Below are positions 44,697-57,300 of a stretch of DNA of 64,000 bases, piece after piece. Each line of letters opens with the position of its first letter. Within the stretch, counting starts at the first letter, position 1. This stretch comes from Ganoderma boninense (taxonomy: Eukaryota > Basidiomycota > Agaricomycetes > Polyporales > Polyporaceae): the NCBI GenBank assembly GCA_002900995.3, contig CM035304.1:2075476-2139475 (forward strand), given 5' to 3'. The notes beneath the pieces were generated by a model. It was not told the DNA's origin. It saw only the letters and a program-made list of their open reading frames with translations, and searched no databases. A program made the translations under genes and the position numbers.

Positions 44697-46231
44697 TTAC
44701 GACAACACCCTACGCACGTGAAGGTAGTTCCAGGCCACGAAGACCAAGCCAATGCACGCAAGCCCTTCAATTGTTGTTAGTGCTTGGGAACGACTGACGG
44801 GCAGAAGACGAACCGATGACGGAACAGCGAGATCCAAAACCAACCACAGCAGGGTGTGTATGGCTTTTCGTGACTGGTGTGGGGGCATTCGACGAGCTAT
44901 CTGCCCCGGAGAAATTGTCCGTGTCGAAGAGTGGCGGCGCACATCTTTGCCATATAGAAACAAGTGTCGCCGCACCCTTCTCGGAGGGCGCAGTTGCAAG
45001 GACGGGTTGGTGACCAGCTGCCCCCCACCACGCCTGCCTTTAAGATGAGCAGGGAATGACGGTAGATGGAACTGAGCACTTGCAACGGTCTGAATAATCT
45101 CGTCTGCACGCGGACTCGCAATTAGCACGTGGAGACTTTCGGATTGCCCACCAAATCTTACCATCGTGGCTCAACTCTTGCAACTCACATCCCGTACTTG
45201 TATCACAAATTTTGACTTTACCGCAGGAGCTACCCATCAAGAGAGCGGCACCATTGTCGATGAACAAGATCGGGAGCGGTACATTTATGGACGTGTCAGC
45301 AAAAAAGGTGCGGATATGTGTCTGGTCGCTAGTTCGATAAAGGTCAAAACCGTCATGCAGGTTGGACACTGCGACCAACTGTTCATCCGGAGAAATTGCT
45401 GAGCGTCCACTAAACCAGATGCTTCCTAAGTACATCCGTTGGTCGAAAACAGAATGTGCCTACATTCGTGGTGTGCGAGGACGTATCATCCAGGTAAACA
45501 CATGCTGGACCATATCCCAACGGCTACAGGTTTACTTGTCAATCTGTTGGGCCTGAGGAGAGAGGTCCATTGACTCACTGAATTCCATGATCAAGAAAGG
45601 TGACCATAAGAGCATTTCCGCCCTCGATGATATGCACGGAACGTGCGCGAAGCGGGATAGAGGGCTTGGATAATATCTGCGGGCGTGGAAGACTTGTTTT
45701 AGCCATGACTCCTGTAGGTAGCTTCGTCAGTGGATCAAGCTGTCCTGCATGAATGAACTGACGTGGTTGCAGCTCTCTCCACACCTCAACGGTTGCTCCA
45801 GCGCAAACGAAGAGGTAGCGTGATAGCTCATCATGGCTCAAGTCTTCAACGATCCCATCACCGCTTTCTCGAGGGAGGTAGTAACCATCGATTAAGCCCT
45901 ATCTCGAGGTCATGGAGGAGCCGCTTCGGTCACAGTGGCGGAGACGCACCGTCGTGAGTTGGACCACGAGGAGACGACCGTCGCCAAAGCCGGCATAAAG
46001 CCGTGGGGTTGTGTCATTTGACCAAGACAGAGCGGTGATGGGGCTGGTGCTCGAAATTTTCCGGATTTCGTGTCCAGTTCGGGTATCGCAAACCAAAAGC
46101 CGCCCATCGTCGCCACCGCTCGCCAGAAAACGGCCATCGGGCGAGAACTTGAGAACATTAACCGAATCACAGTGTGAGGAAGCTTGAAATCTGAGGCAAT
46201 AACGGGCCATGGACAAGGTCGTGGAGGGCAT
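44697..46231 (-). CDS. second WD40-repeat protein, paralogue of X
   Basis: Starts at ATG 46,231 (MPSTTLSMARYCLRFQASSH). WD blades: VNVLKFSPDGRFLASGGDDG, RLLVCDTRTGHEI, ITALSWSNDTTPRLYAGFGDG; then LSRYLFVCAGATVEVWREL (near 45,800); then SPDEQLVAVSNLHDGFDLY, LFIDNGAALLMGSSCGKVKICD and CELQELSHDG (45,380-45,170). The C-terminal exon has hydrophobic stretches (HTLLWLVLDLAVPSSVRL; IGLVFVAWNYLHV) to a stop at 44,697. The order of blades and membrane segment matches X at 29,839-31,718. Intermediate introns are only partly resolved. Confidence 0.62.
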
Positions 46232-48066
46232 GGGGCGAACTTGGGGCGAACAACGGGGACCGAAATAGCCGCCGAGGACAGATGAGGTTCTTATGTCCCC
46301 CCAAACACGTTGACGGGCCGATCAGCAGCAGCCATGCTCCTCCCTGGCGAGTTCAATTGCGAGTCCTCAGCCGGAGCGCGGAGAATGCACGTCCAATGCC
46401 GGCCTTTCATGCTATCCTGACAAAAATGTTTTTGAAATACGGTCACAGGATATCGATGCGTCGCCGTTGCCATACCTGTCTAAAAGCGTGGCTTGAACGA
46501 GTCAGTGCCTTATCGCTGCATCACGAAATCTGAAAACTGGACGTTACTCACTCATATGGTAGCGCACCATGAAGTGTCGAATCCCCCAGTGTCTGAAACT
46601 CCTTCTTGGCACCCGAGCCTTGTCGGGCGGGTGAAACCAGTCAGGTGTCTTCTTCATCGGGCTGCCAGGTAGAAGCAGGAGGTCACCGGTCATGGCCCAA
46701 TTTCCTGCCGAAGCGGGATTGCTTGCATCAGCCTTTATCAAACGATGACTCTGGGGGGGGCAGGCACAGTGAGGCATGCGCACCACGAGGCTTCCGGATC
46801 TGCTTGCACCCTCAGGTCGTGTCTGGCAACGAAAGCTTGAAGGACATACCACGCCAAGCCGAGCCGCGAGCCTAGACCTAAGACATGATAAGTGACAACG
46901 CAGCGTCGACAAGCATCTGAATCGCACTTGCCGGTCCTTCTGCAGGGGACGTTCTTGAGGCGAAAAGTCAGCTCTGGTCTAGGATGACCCGACAGCGAGT
47001 CAGCGACCTGGCGCGGACATCACGGTGAATTCAACGGATATTTTCAGGGCTACCGGCCACAGAAGCCAAACAAGGGTCAATAAGGGAGCACAGCTCCAGC
47101 CTGGAGGCCTGGTGGCCTCTGACGGCTCTTCGCTCGCCTTCCTTGTTGCTCCACGTCCCCCCAGCATACTTGCGAATCGATCGAGTACAAATATGTACGA
47201 GCGGTCGCGGAAGTTGCGTCCATCTCGATACTAACAACAGAACTACCTTTCCCAGATGCATTGCAAGAAACAAGAACGCAAGTTGTACGGAGACCAGAGA
47301 CACCGATGACCGGACATCCCAAGGAGAGCCTCGTGAACTCTGCCGTGTCAGAAGAACCGCTCAAGGATGTATGAGTGGAGCTTGTTCTCGCGATCAGAGG
47401 GCGCTGCGCGCCACGAGTGAGTCCGTCCTCCATTTATGTCTAGTATTCTCCGAGATCTCTGTTCTTGTCATCCGCCAGGGCGCACTTCTACTTCGGTCGT
47501 AGTGACTGCCACCCTAGTAAGTGCTTAAATTTGCACTGCTGATGTTACGCCGGTTTTTAATGCTATAATGCAGCAAGTCCACGATATCTTATATCACAGT
47601 CCGCGCGTACGCGGGAGATGGAATACGGCGGTACCCGATCCTGGCTGCGAGCACACGCCATCACGTCTTCCAGAAGGTGCAGTCATGGCGGTATCATCCA
47701 TGCTGTGGCGTACAACCGGTAAGTGTCACCCTCTCCTGCTTTGTTCGATATCTCACAAACAACTTGCTTGTCATTATGTCGTTAGGTGGGACGTCCTCGC
47801 ATATACGCCCATGTTCCGTGCTCTCACTTTATGCTCTCACAAGGATGTGCATTCACGTCTGTGGTGCTGTGTTGCGAACGCCGTACCGATATCCCGCTGA
47901 AATCATCCTAATCGATTCAAAGGTATTGATAGAAACGCTCGCTGGGATTCATCCTTGATTCGTGTTCCCAGCAATTTCATCCTGAACGTTTGTTGAGCCA
48001 CCCCTGACGTGGTTATTGTCTGTTTCCATGGACACAAGGTGGATCGCCTCATCGTTCAGCTCTGAG
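46232..48066. other. no supported gene
   Basis: Open frames of 60-127 codons without motifs or consistent splicing on either strand. Confidence 0.45.
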
Positions 48067-48139
48067 CTACTCCACCGACTCCGCGTCAGCCTCTTCATCT
48101 AGGTCAGCAATCACCGGTACAACGGCGGGCGGCTTTACC

Positions 48140-48642
48140 GCCTGCAGTGCTTCTGCTACGTCATCGTCCTCAACCACGACAGACGGCTGCTCACGCATAC
48201 TGGAACTGAAGTCCTCCGCGCATACTCTGCTCCCTGATGCCCCGCAGAGAGTTCCCAGCATAGTAAGTCGGACGCTTACGCGGATCGCACTCCGAGTCGC
48301 GGTTGAGCTTACGGTCATTCGCTGACGTCGCGTTGAAATCATTCTGGTGTGGGTTAGGAAGAAGGAGAGGATGTGCAAGCTCCCGACATTGCATGATGGC
48401 AGTGATGCCTTGGCGTTCGCGTCCGTCATGGGCAACCAGGGTATGCTCATCGACGCACCTCTACCCGAGTTCCGGCAGCCGGGACTGTAGGAGACTCTTA
48501 GACAAGGAGGCCGGTTTTCCGCCAGCTTCACTGTTCGACAGGCGGCCATAGCTAGGCATGGGGTCATCGGGAAGGTGACGGTGAGGCAGCGCGCAGTACA
48601 TTCCATTCGTAAGCTTCTTCGAGAGACCGTGATCCGACCATT
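48140..48642 (-). pseudogene. decayed open frame with in-frame stop
   Basis: One minus frame reads protein-like for ~160 codons (LSKKLTNGMYCALPHRHLPD; LSNSEAGGKPASLSKSLLQ; ERQGITAIMQCRELAHPLLL; PHQNDFNATSANDRKLNRD), broken by a TAG between the second and third pieces and ended by a TGA. An overlapping 200-codon frame has a less natural composition. Family not recognised. Could also be two exons with an unseen short intron across the TAG. Confidence 0.3.
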
Positions 48643-48830
48643 AGCTGTCAAATGGATGATGGCCTGCAAGGGCTTTGTTGCTTTGGTCTTCTAAGTCCTC
48701 CTCGCCAAGCGTACAACTTCATCGTGACCTCTTGATGTCCACCGTCAAGGTGGTTCTTCGTCGATCGTTGACCATCTGAACCCGAGCTTACCCTTGCGTC
48801 TACCAGTCTAGCGAAAGCATTGCTGGTCGT

Positions 48831-49150
48831 GTGGAAGCACAGGACTTCGAGCCCCAGAGCCCCTCATACAAAGCATCAAGACCAGTCTATCAGTCTCAGT
48901 CGACCACGTTTAGTCCGTCATTGTCACCTGTGAACGCACTTCGCCAGCTGATCGAAGAGAACATCCGTTCTCGCATTCCCAGCCTCCAACTCAAAAGCGA
49001 CCTCGAGCCGCTCCTTAGCAACTTCCACGTCAGATATTCCGCCTCCAGAGGTGCGAGCTTGGGAAGCAGTTCAGCGCGTCGGAGCCGACTTAGCTATTGC
49101 GGAGGTCCGAGCCACCGAAATTATGGGCAGATACAGTGAGACTACCGAGG
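48831..49150 (+). CDS. possible hypothetical exon(s)
   Basis: A plus frame gives SPVNALRQLIEENIRSRIP, and a second one ends PPPEVRAWEAVQRVGADLAI and ATEIMGRYSETTE followed by a GTATGT donor. Both look helical and protein-like, but the frame switch between them near 49,040 is unexplained. No downstream exon was found. Confidence 0.3.
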
Positions 49151-49671
49151 TATGTGTGATTTTGATCATTCATTGCACAGGACGCTAATCATGGAGGGAT
49201 AGGGGAAATCATGGAGATAGCTAGACTACATGGCCAAAAGCCGGTGTGAGGGAATTCTTGAGTTCCGGGGTTTGCGCGGGCTCTCCAGAACAGGATCCTA
49301 GGTCGATTCAAAGTTATGAGTCATATTTGCCCAGGATCAATTCCCCTTACGAATGATTACTAGCAATCTGAGCGGCGTTGCTTGCTCGTTTAGCACGATC
49401 AGCAGATGTCGGACCCTGGTCGGACTTGGGAGTACTGTGGAGAGCATTCGGAGAGCTGCATTCCGACCGCGCCCGGCAAGGAAGCTAGTTCTCACAGCCA
49501 TCCACGGCAGAGTCGGCACTGGCCTCGGGCACGCCCATGTTCCCTTGTCCTCGCGCGCCGTCGTTGTGCTCGTCCTCGGCCGTTGTCCTCGCCGCCCTAA
49601 GTGATCGCGACACCGTCACCGCAGTTTGTTCTTCATTTGCCTCCCCCCCCCTCCAGTTCGCCTCGACTGGC

Positions 49672-50173
49672 ATGGACCCTCGCAAAGTTACCCTGCCCTG
49701 GTACATCTCCAACGTACCTTATCTGATGTGTACGTTGACCCGCCGCTCAGGCTCATCCAGTTGAAACTGGTCGATGGAAGGCGCCGAGTAGTTGAAGAGG
49801 AGTCAGTGCAGAAAATCGAGGTCGACCGTGATGGTAAGTTCCCTATTTGATTTGACCGAAACTACCTCTCGTGCTCACCTCTCGCCCTCTAGAGCTCGCT
49901 CGCCTGATCAAAGCTGCGGCGAAGGAAATCCAGGAACTCCGGGACCCAAACTGCCAGGAGGTGCTCAACGTGCCCACGGATATCAAGGTCCTTGTCGGTC
50001 TGTGTCGCACGTACCGGCTGGAATCACTGGAGCATCGGTATCGGTGTCTTCAGCTTGTTGAGTACATTATCGAGCTTCACGGTGTCCACGGCGTCCAAGG
50101 ATACCTCCAAACCTTGCCCCCGGTTCCTCCTGAGATCACCTGGTATCTGAACACGAAGGCCGTTGAAGGTTGA
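49672..50173 (+). CDS. small hypothetical helical protein, 130 aa
   Basis: Exons 49672-49700 (ATG, MDPRKVTLPW), 49751-49833 and 49893-50173; introns 50 and 59 bp, phases 2 and 1 agree, 393 nt. The protein continues LIQLKLVDGRRRVVEEESVQ, then an alpha-helical C-terminal half (LARLIKAAAKEIQELRD; LESLEHRYRCLQLVEYIIEL), ending TWYLNTKAVEG. Soluble, no signal peptide. The 3' flank to 50,500 has no coding features. Family not recognised. Confidence 0.6.
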
Positions 50174-50536
50174 GGAACGAAGGGTAGCGAAAGGAAGGGC
50201 GGGGGATCGGGGGGTCTCTTAGGTTGCTGTGAGCATGCTCTTCTGTGTTTTCATTGTACATTGCATCTTGCTATCCTTGCACATACTCTGTCGTACCTGT
50301 TCAACTATACTCCTATGATGTCCTGTTGTCTCGAACTGAAACATCGATGAATCTACCTATCGGCAGTTACTAAGCCTGAATTCATCCCCTATACTGAGGC
50401 GATCCAGGTTGAGCAGAACCCATTTTCTATCTGAATTTAAACGGCGAGGATCCTCTAGTAGACAAGGGTCCGTCAACGTGGCGCAAGAGGGTCGCGAGCA
50501 CGTAGACGTGTGGGGGTGGGGGAAGTGCACGAGGGT

Positions 50537-51705
50537 TCACGCGAAGAGCGCACGCGGGGAGTTGGGGATTGCAAAAGATAATTGATTGTCCTTTCGTGAC
50601 TGTGGTCGCTCGTATTTATACTCTACGTACATTGTATTCGAGACGTCTTCGGTAAATACTAGATATCTTCCGTGAGCTGTTGATAGGCGGAGCGAGTTCG
50701 AGTGAGTAATAGAATATTCGAGTCTCTCCAGTGCGCTGTAGTACATGTCATCGTCGTCCGAGCCGTTCGCCTCGGGGCACGAGGAACGACGGGTTCCGAC
50801 GTTCGACTCACTGTGGTCCACGAAGTCGTACTCGTCCTCGGTAAAATCTTCTTCCTTGATCTCAGTCTGAGCGTCGTAGTCAGCATTTTCCACTGTGATG
50901 GTCAAAGGAATACGAACCTCAGGGCCTCCCTGAGGGATCAAGGGCACCGCGAAGTAGCACGGATCGGAGTAAGCTGCCTCCGAAGCCACGGAGCGACGGC
51001 TCAGGGCTGTTGGTCGGTACGATGTGGTTCGTATTCGTGCTCGGAAGGATCGGGAACAAGTGGTACGGGACAAGCGCGTTCTGTCGGACGGGTCGACTCA
51101 GGTGGTCCGGCCGCGTCGAGGGTGACAAACTCGAGAGAGGGCCCAGAAGAGCTTGGAGCGAGTGGGAGACGAGGATCGCGAGGGTCGTACGACGGTGCGC
51201 TCGCGTCGTTCCCATTTGGATTGAAGCGGTCCCAGGACCACCGGGCGAGGTTCCGGAAGAAGAAGTGGACACGGGATTGGGCCGTCATGAGCCATGACCG
51301 GGTGTCACGCGTGTCGTGAAAGGCCTGTAACCAAGCCTTGAAGGCCTGCTCGCGCTTCGGGAGCCGGAGGGCTTGAGATCGGGGTCCGCTGATCGGGTGA
51401 TACATCCGGTAGTATTCGAACAAAGGCGGAGGAGGAAGTCCGAGTTCTTCAAGTGAGCCGGGTTGAAGGCTGCCGAGACCTTTGATGTTAGGGGGTGGTG
51501 CCCCTTCGTACGAAGCGAGTGCGATGTGGCGCAGGAGGTCCTGCACGAGTCTGTCGAAAACAGCGAGGACGAAGGGGTTGAGTAGTATGTAGACCTCGCT
51601 GTCAGGTCCAGGCGTGCGAGAGGCGACGATCAGGGGAAGGAGAGAGCGTGCGATTTGGAAGAGCTGATGATACTCGATGGGGAGGGTGATCCGCGCCGTC
51701 GTCAA
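50537..51705 (-). CDS. hypothetical protein, two exons resolved, start not found
   Basis: Exons 51705-51067 and 50977-50537, joined by an 89-bp intron that removes an apparent frame change; 359 codons. First exon: LPIEYHQLFQIARSLLPLIV, LNPFVLAVFDRLVQDLLRHI, KREQAFKAWLQAFHD, RVHFFFRNLARWSWDRFNP. Second: YSDPCYFAVPLIPQGGPEV, a very acidic stretch (EIKEEDFTEDEYDFVDHSE) and ALERLEYSITHSNS. The leftmost residue shown is a TTG codon, so a short 5' exon is expected upstream (a candidate MFATTPRPTYYGSN lies at about 51,785). No family recognised. Confidence 0.5.
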
Positions 51706-51807
51706 AGGAACCGTCGAGGCGTCCGAAGTCGAGAGAGGAAGGTATTAGACCCATAGTACGTGGGCCTCGGAGTGGTTGCAAACATATCCTTGCTGCAACG
51801 CATGTTC

Positions 51808-52357
51808 CTACCGAACGACATCTGCGCCAACCCCAGGTGACTCCTGCGAAACCTGAGGGAGATGCAGGCAGTTAGTGCTCCATGAAGAAGTCGGGATAGA
51901 GATAATTAACAAACCATCCCGATGGCGCGTCCGGCTCCGCGGCGGATGGAGCCTCCCTGAGCGATCCTGGACCTGTATCAGTCTGCAGTCGCAGGAGCCT
52001 TGGTCAGTAACGTACACAAGTACGATGATGCACTTCTCCAAGCGACACATAGGCGACTGGGGACCATGATTTGCCACGGGTTGTCGAACTAGAAGTTGTC
52101 GAAACGGAAAACGACGCCGGCCGCGGAAGACAGGGGCAAGGAGGTACATAAGTAACATTCAGCGGACGAGTCACGACGGGGCGCGCGGTCAAAATCGGGT
52201 TGGTATCACATGATGTTTCCCACGGGGAGTTGGGCGCGTTGCCTTCTCCTGCACTCCGTAGTCCGTCCCCGGCCCCATTCTGCTGGAATTGGAGACTCCT
52301 CTTTCTATCCTCTTCAGAAATCACAGAATATGTCCTCCATTCGTCGGCAGGGCACAT
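51808..52357 (-). CDS. weak minus-strand open frames
   Basis: The frame at 52,357-52,004 (EEDRKRSLQFQQNGAGDGL; FSVSTTSSSTTRGKSWSP) is Ser-rich and could be an exon, as could 52,158-51,808. They overlap the probable start of Z on the other strand. Low support. Confidence 0.2.
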
Positions 52358-54121
52358 TGATTCTTTCGACTAGTCCGTTGAACTCGCTCCTTGTTGCACA
52401 CGATCCGACAGCATGGCAGGTTAGTGCGCTCGACTCTTCTTCATGACTTGCTGCGAAAGGCCGACTTCGATCGCCTGTGCTTCCTGCAGATATCATATGC
52501 CAATCGAAGACGATTCCCTTGTCGGGATTCATCCCCTCTTGGGTAGAGTTGCTTCGTGTCATCGTCTCCATATTGCGATTATTCTGACAGTCAATGTCAG
52601 TCGACTTCCCCGTGGAGCTGATGCGAACCGGGATGTGCTTCGAGTACAGAGTGAAAGTGCTGGTGAGGATGTCGGCCTCTCTCCCCCTCTACGTGAGTGT
52701 TGGTTATCCCTCATCTCCCTTCTCTAAGCATATGAGCAGGTGTCGGTGCGACGGAGAGTGAGGAGATCCATTTGGATACCCGGATGCCCGCTTCTGCTGG
52801 AGGGTCTGCCTTGGCCTCTACGGAGGGTTGCTGTAGTTCTTCCGAAGACTGCAATGAGGGTGAGTCGCCTTACGCATAAGTGCCGGACCAGCACCCTGAC
52901 GTTGCTGTACATCCAATGATAGGAGCCGCACACCCCCTCTTCAACGCAACGGTGTCGAACCCGCTTGATTCAATGGAGTGAGTATGTGTTGCGTCGTCTC
53001 TCCTATGCTGTCTGACTTTGCATGAAGTCGCTCGGTCATTCACACTCCTCCCGCCAATGTACCTTTCATCGACCTCATTAGGTACCGAGAGACGGGCGAA
53101 CATCGTAACCCTGGTCGCGGACCGTTCTTCTCCGAAACCCCGGACGATAACGGACAAAGTAGCGAGCTGGAAAGTTCAGGTTCTGTGGTCTCCATTGTCT
53201 CGATTGGGTGACCGGGGTTGACTTTATGTCAACAGAGAGAGACCTGACAATGGCGGATTGGCCTTGCAACGCTGATGAATCACGCGCTGTCGGCGTTGGT
53301 TGTATGGATGAAGATGCTGGACAGCGTGTGCGTACGCACACTTCCCATGTTGCGCCGATTGTCCCATTGCCCGCAGGCCCAAGCCGAGCGTCGTACTTCT
53401 CGCTCTCGTATGAGGATGGAGGCTCCTCCACTCACATGGTAGCCTGTGATCACTCTACCTCCACAAATTGGGAGCAGTACAGGGATTCGAGAGAGATGAG
53501 AGGCGGCAAGGGACAAACCGTGTGGTACAGAACGTCAGGGAGATACGACGTGTGCTGTCCACCAAGTTCTCTGCAAGCTACCGCAGATGAACTCTACATT
53601 CACCACGATGAAAGGACGTCCCGCTCAAAGATTTGGGTTCTCAACAAGAGCAACGAGTGGGTCGTCGTGTGTCAAGGAGACAAGCAGCCCTCCAACGCTC
53701 AACGCTGCCTCTGCTTTCAACGCAATGGAGATCCGAGTTGGGTGACGAAGGAGACTTGGAGTGTCTATCGCAGCCGACAACGCAAGGGGCGGCGCGGACC
53801 AACTGTACCCATGGCGTCATTGGTGAGCTCCTCCTATCCTCGTGCTTGCTTGTACTTTCATGATAATCCTTTGAACAGCACAGCATGCCATGATTTTCCA
53901 AAGCATTATATACTCCAATATGTATCCATACCACATTCCGAGTTAACGTTGCCATCGATCTGTCATGATCGTCCGGCTGTAGTACTACGCGAATAAGGTT
54001 GTTTCGTAATTCCTCCGCGACGTCCACCATCTATTTGCATTAATATGTAACGAATGTCCTCGAACACGTTGCTGATGGGAAATTCTTCCAGGACTGGGAT
54101 GATAGCGTGATAGGTCTATAT
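52330..54121 (+). CDS. Z: paralogue of membrane protein Y
   Basis: Possible first exon at 52,330 (ATG, MSSIRRQGTLILSTSPLNS, donor after TAWQ). The well-supported part is 53,208-53,820: VGCMDEDAGQRV, Ser/Pro-rich linker, then WEQYRDSREMRGGKGQTVWY, TADELYIHHDERT, SKIWVLNKSNEWVVVCQG, NGDPSWVTKETW. This matches the Y module (GGTFWFQ, DLYYHR, WIWVAEA, IPSWIGESTF). A later exon (DWDDSVIGLYR, to ~54,121) parallels WLETSHSEPGRRFIGL in Y. Middle exons (52,480-53,200) were not resolved and no clear membrane helix was found, so this copy may differ or be decayed at its N-terminus. Confidence 0.45.
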
Positions 54122-54326
54122 CGAGTAAGTCCCATCCATGTTATCTGCACACCCTCGGCCACGCTGCATGGCATTGTAGACACGTTGTAGGAACAAAGGA
54201 CTCGGCGGCGTCTCAGATCCGCCCAAGGCGCTCGGGGATCCGCTGAGGCTCATGCCCTTCGCCCCCACCGCATTTCACAGCGACCACAAAACTGGTGAGT
54301 GTTGCAATCATCGCCCGAAACTCAGC

Positions 54327-57300
54327 ATGAGTCGTTCACCTGCGTTTAGAGACAGAAGCTACGCGACGTTGCCCCCAATTATGAGCGGGATCGAGGAAGG
54401 TACAGAACACCTTATCCCAGAGTCCACGGATTGACCTAGTCCCCCGCGCTCTACGAGTGAGTCCCTCTCCCGCCGTATCTTCTCTTCCGACTAAACTACT
54501 TCTAGACAATGCGAAGAGGAGATCTGCAGAAGTCGAGGGTATCGATGATGATACAAGCAGCGATGAAAGCGAATCCGAAGATGAAGGCTCGGATGAAGCT
54601 GTAACGGAGGATCGTGAGTTGGCTTCCGGCTTCCGCCCGACGAAACGACTCCCCGGTATGAACCCATGTCTTCTTATGATAAACGGAGCGCTAATTTGGT
54701 GCATTTCCTAAGGACGGGCTGTCGAAAACGAGATGCCTTATGTGCCCTACAAGACTCGCTTGAAGATGAGAGAACGAGCCGAGCAAGATCCTCACGCGGC
54801 ACCCAATAAGAAACGAAGATTCAGCGGCCCCCCGACTCCACCTCTACCCAAGGGAGCTCGCCGTCTTATACAGGACCTGCACACTCTAGCGTCAGGGAAC
54901 TCTTCGGGGGAAGCTATTCTTTCAACCTTACAGGGTCTCTTGGTTCAACACAATTTGACGGTCGGAGGTTCCGATGGCGGTGAGTCAAACCTCCCCTTCG
55001 TATTTGGCTTGATGTTGAGGCATCTGCGACAGGGGGCACGGCTGGCTCGTCCAGCCTTCCTCCCCTCATTCCTGAACTACGATATCAAGATGATGATATG
55101 GCCGATGACTCAGAAGGCCTCTCAGGCGAAGTTAACAGCGAGGACTCTAGGTTTGAGGACGTAGAAGGTTTCGGCTCTTTCACTGACGCTGCAAACGCTA
55201 CGGGCATGGAAAACGCGGAGACCGACTACTACAGTGCCGATGGAGACGCTGTCATGGATGCTGGAGGCGTGGGTTCGCATTCACCCCACCGGTAGGTTCA
55301 TCGATGTAACGGAGTATACTGCCTCTAACTCCAGGCCGATTGCCAGCGAACCCAATCAGACCGCCTTATCCACTGCAGGGGAATGGGATCTCGTGGATGA
55401 ACCATCGCGCATCGCCCCCATCGAAGAGTCAGCTATGAGGCAACCGCTCTCGGATGCGCACATGGTCGAGGTCTCGCAAACGAACACTGAGGGTGCGACA
55501 TCCTCCAAGAACCTCTGCAATCCCAGTACTGTGTCCTCCGAAAGTGGATCTTCTGCGAGCGACGGTGCTGATGCAGATGCAGTTGAGCGACAATTACTCG
55601 ATCTGTTGTCACTGCGAGTCGGTGGCGCAGAGGACGACCAACAAACTACATCCATCGTGAGTGTTCACATGTCGTTTTCTCGCCCAGCTGAACCTTGTTT
55701 GAACCATGACGTCTCAGGCGGTTAGTAAAGCTCGTCATGGTCTATTACAAGGCCTTCCCATCGACCCGATGTCTCCTGTAGCCCAGGACCCGCGTCCTCG
55801 AACACAACGGTCTATCTCTCCCGTCATTTCAGGAGGAAGGGACGAAAAACATGCAGAACAGACGGTGGAGTCGGGTTCTGAGTTCAAGGACCGTTCCCCA
55901 ACTGGGCCTCAAGACGACGCCAGTACCAAGATGGAGATCGATGAGGTTGCGCTCTGGAAACCGGGCAAAAACTGGCAGCTTGGTGGGGGTCACGGACACA
56001 ATCTCACTGGTGGTGTTAGACGCGTGGATGGGCCCCTCGGCGGTACCTTCTCCCCGCAGACGGACAGCGAGGGGACAGCACCAGAGTTTAATACTCCGGG
56101 TACACATTTGAGCTCACCATTGTCCACATCCCAGCACTCCGAACAGTCTCCTCCGCCTATCTCTGGTTCTTCACCTGCAACAGTTTCAAGTGCCGAGGCC
56201 TTGCCAAGGGAAAGCCGAAGCCCAGAAATGTTGCCGCCCGCATCTTCCTCCTTCCAAACGTCGGAGCCCTCCCGGGCGCTGAGTTCAAGCCTTGGCCTTG
56301 GCCCCGCAGGTATCGCGAATCACGGAGAATCTCGAACAAACGATTACAGATCGTTGTCGGCTGTTCCGCAGTTTCCTGCACCATCCTCGGGCCCCTCGGG
56401 CGGGTCTGTCCCGACGCATGGTGTCTCTTCTCAGCGGGACCGAAGCGCGTTGTCGCCTCCTGCTCCCTCTCCGAAGCGCTCCACGCTGCTGACCTCGACG
56501 GCCTCCGGCGCGAGGGTCGCGAAGCATGATGGGTCCCCTCGACGAGCTCGAAGCCCGCTGTCGCCTACAGTCACGTCTTCGAAGCACTCCGCGCTACCGC
56601 GCGAGCACACTTCAGGCGTGGCGTTGGCATTGCCAAGTGTGTCGTCGAAAGAGGACCGAGACACGCCGTCTGTGACTGCACAAACCTCAAATCTCTCTGT
56701 GCCAGGGGGCCGCAGAGGAGTGTCAACTCTTTTCACGACCGGGTTTTCCTTTAAGGCTTACGGTGATGAAGATTCAGGTCAGCCCAAGCCTCTTGAGAGA
56801 GGCTTGGTATCGAACTTCTCGAATACCCTTGGACTATTTCCTCCCTTTCTCCAGGGGGTTTCCGACACCTCGATCCTTCAGACACACAGCCAAGGTTCCC
56901 GCGTTTCACTAGCAACGCCACAGCTTCGGTCTCAACATTCAGCGTCCCCCCACGGCAGAGCGAAGTCCATCACACCTTCTGCAGGACGTGGGGCCAAAGT
57001 ACTCGCAACTCCACTACCTCAACCTCTTCCGCTACCTGTGAAGACGGCATATACATTTCGTGGATCCGAGCCGCACCCAATAGATAGGAATCCGACAGGG
57101 CAGCCTCGTCAGCCGCCTCTGCACCGTCAGCACTCAGCCGTGGAGCCGTCGTCCACCTTATTGGGAACTGCTAGCACATTCAGCTTCACAATGGATACGT
57201 CCTCCACACGAGCACCCTTCGCTGGACCACTTGCTGGGGATGCAACGCGACTTCCCCTCAGCAACTCTTCTCTCCCTTTCTCCAATTTACATGAGTCAGG

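Noticed and set aside
50978..51073. Frameshift between two overlapping minus frames
   Set aside because: An 89-bp GT-AG intron with matching phase explains the change without a mutation.
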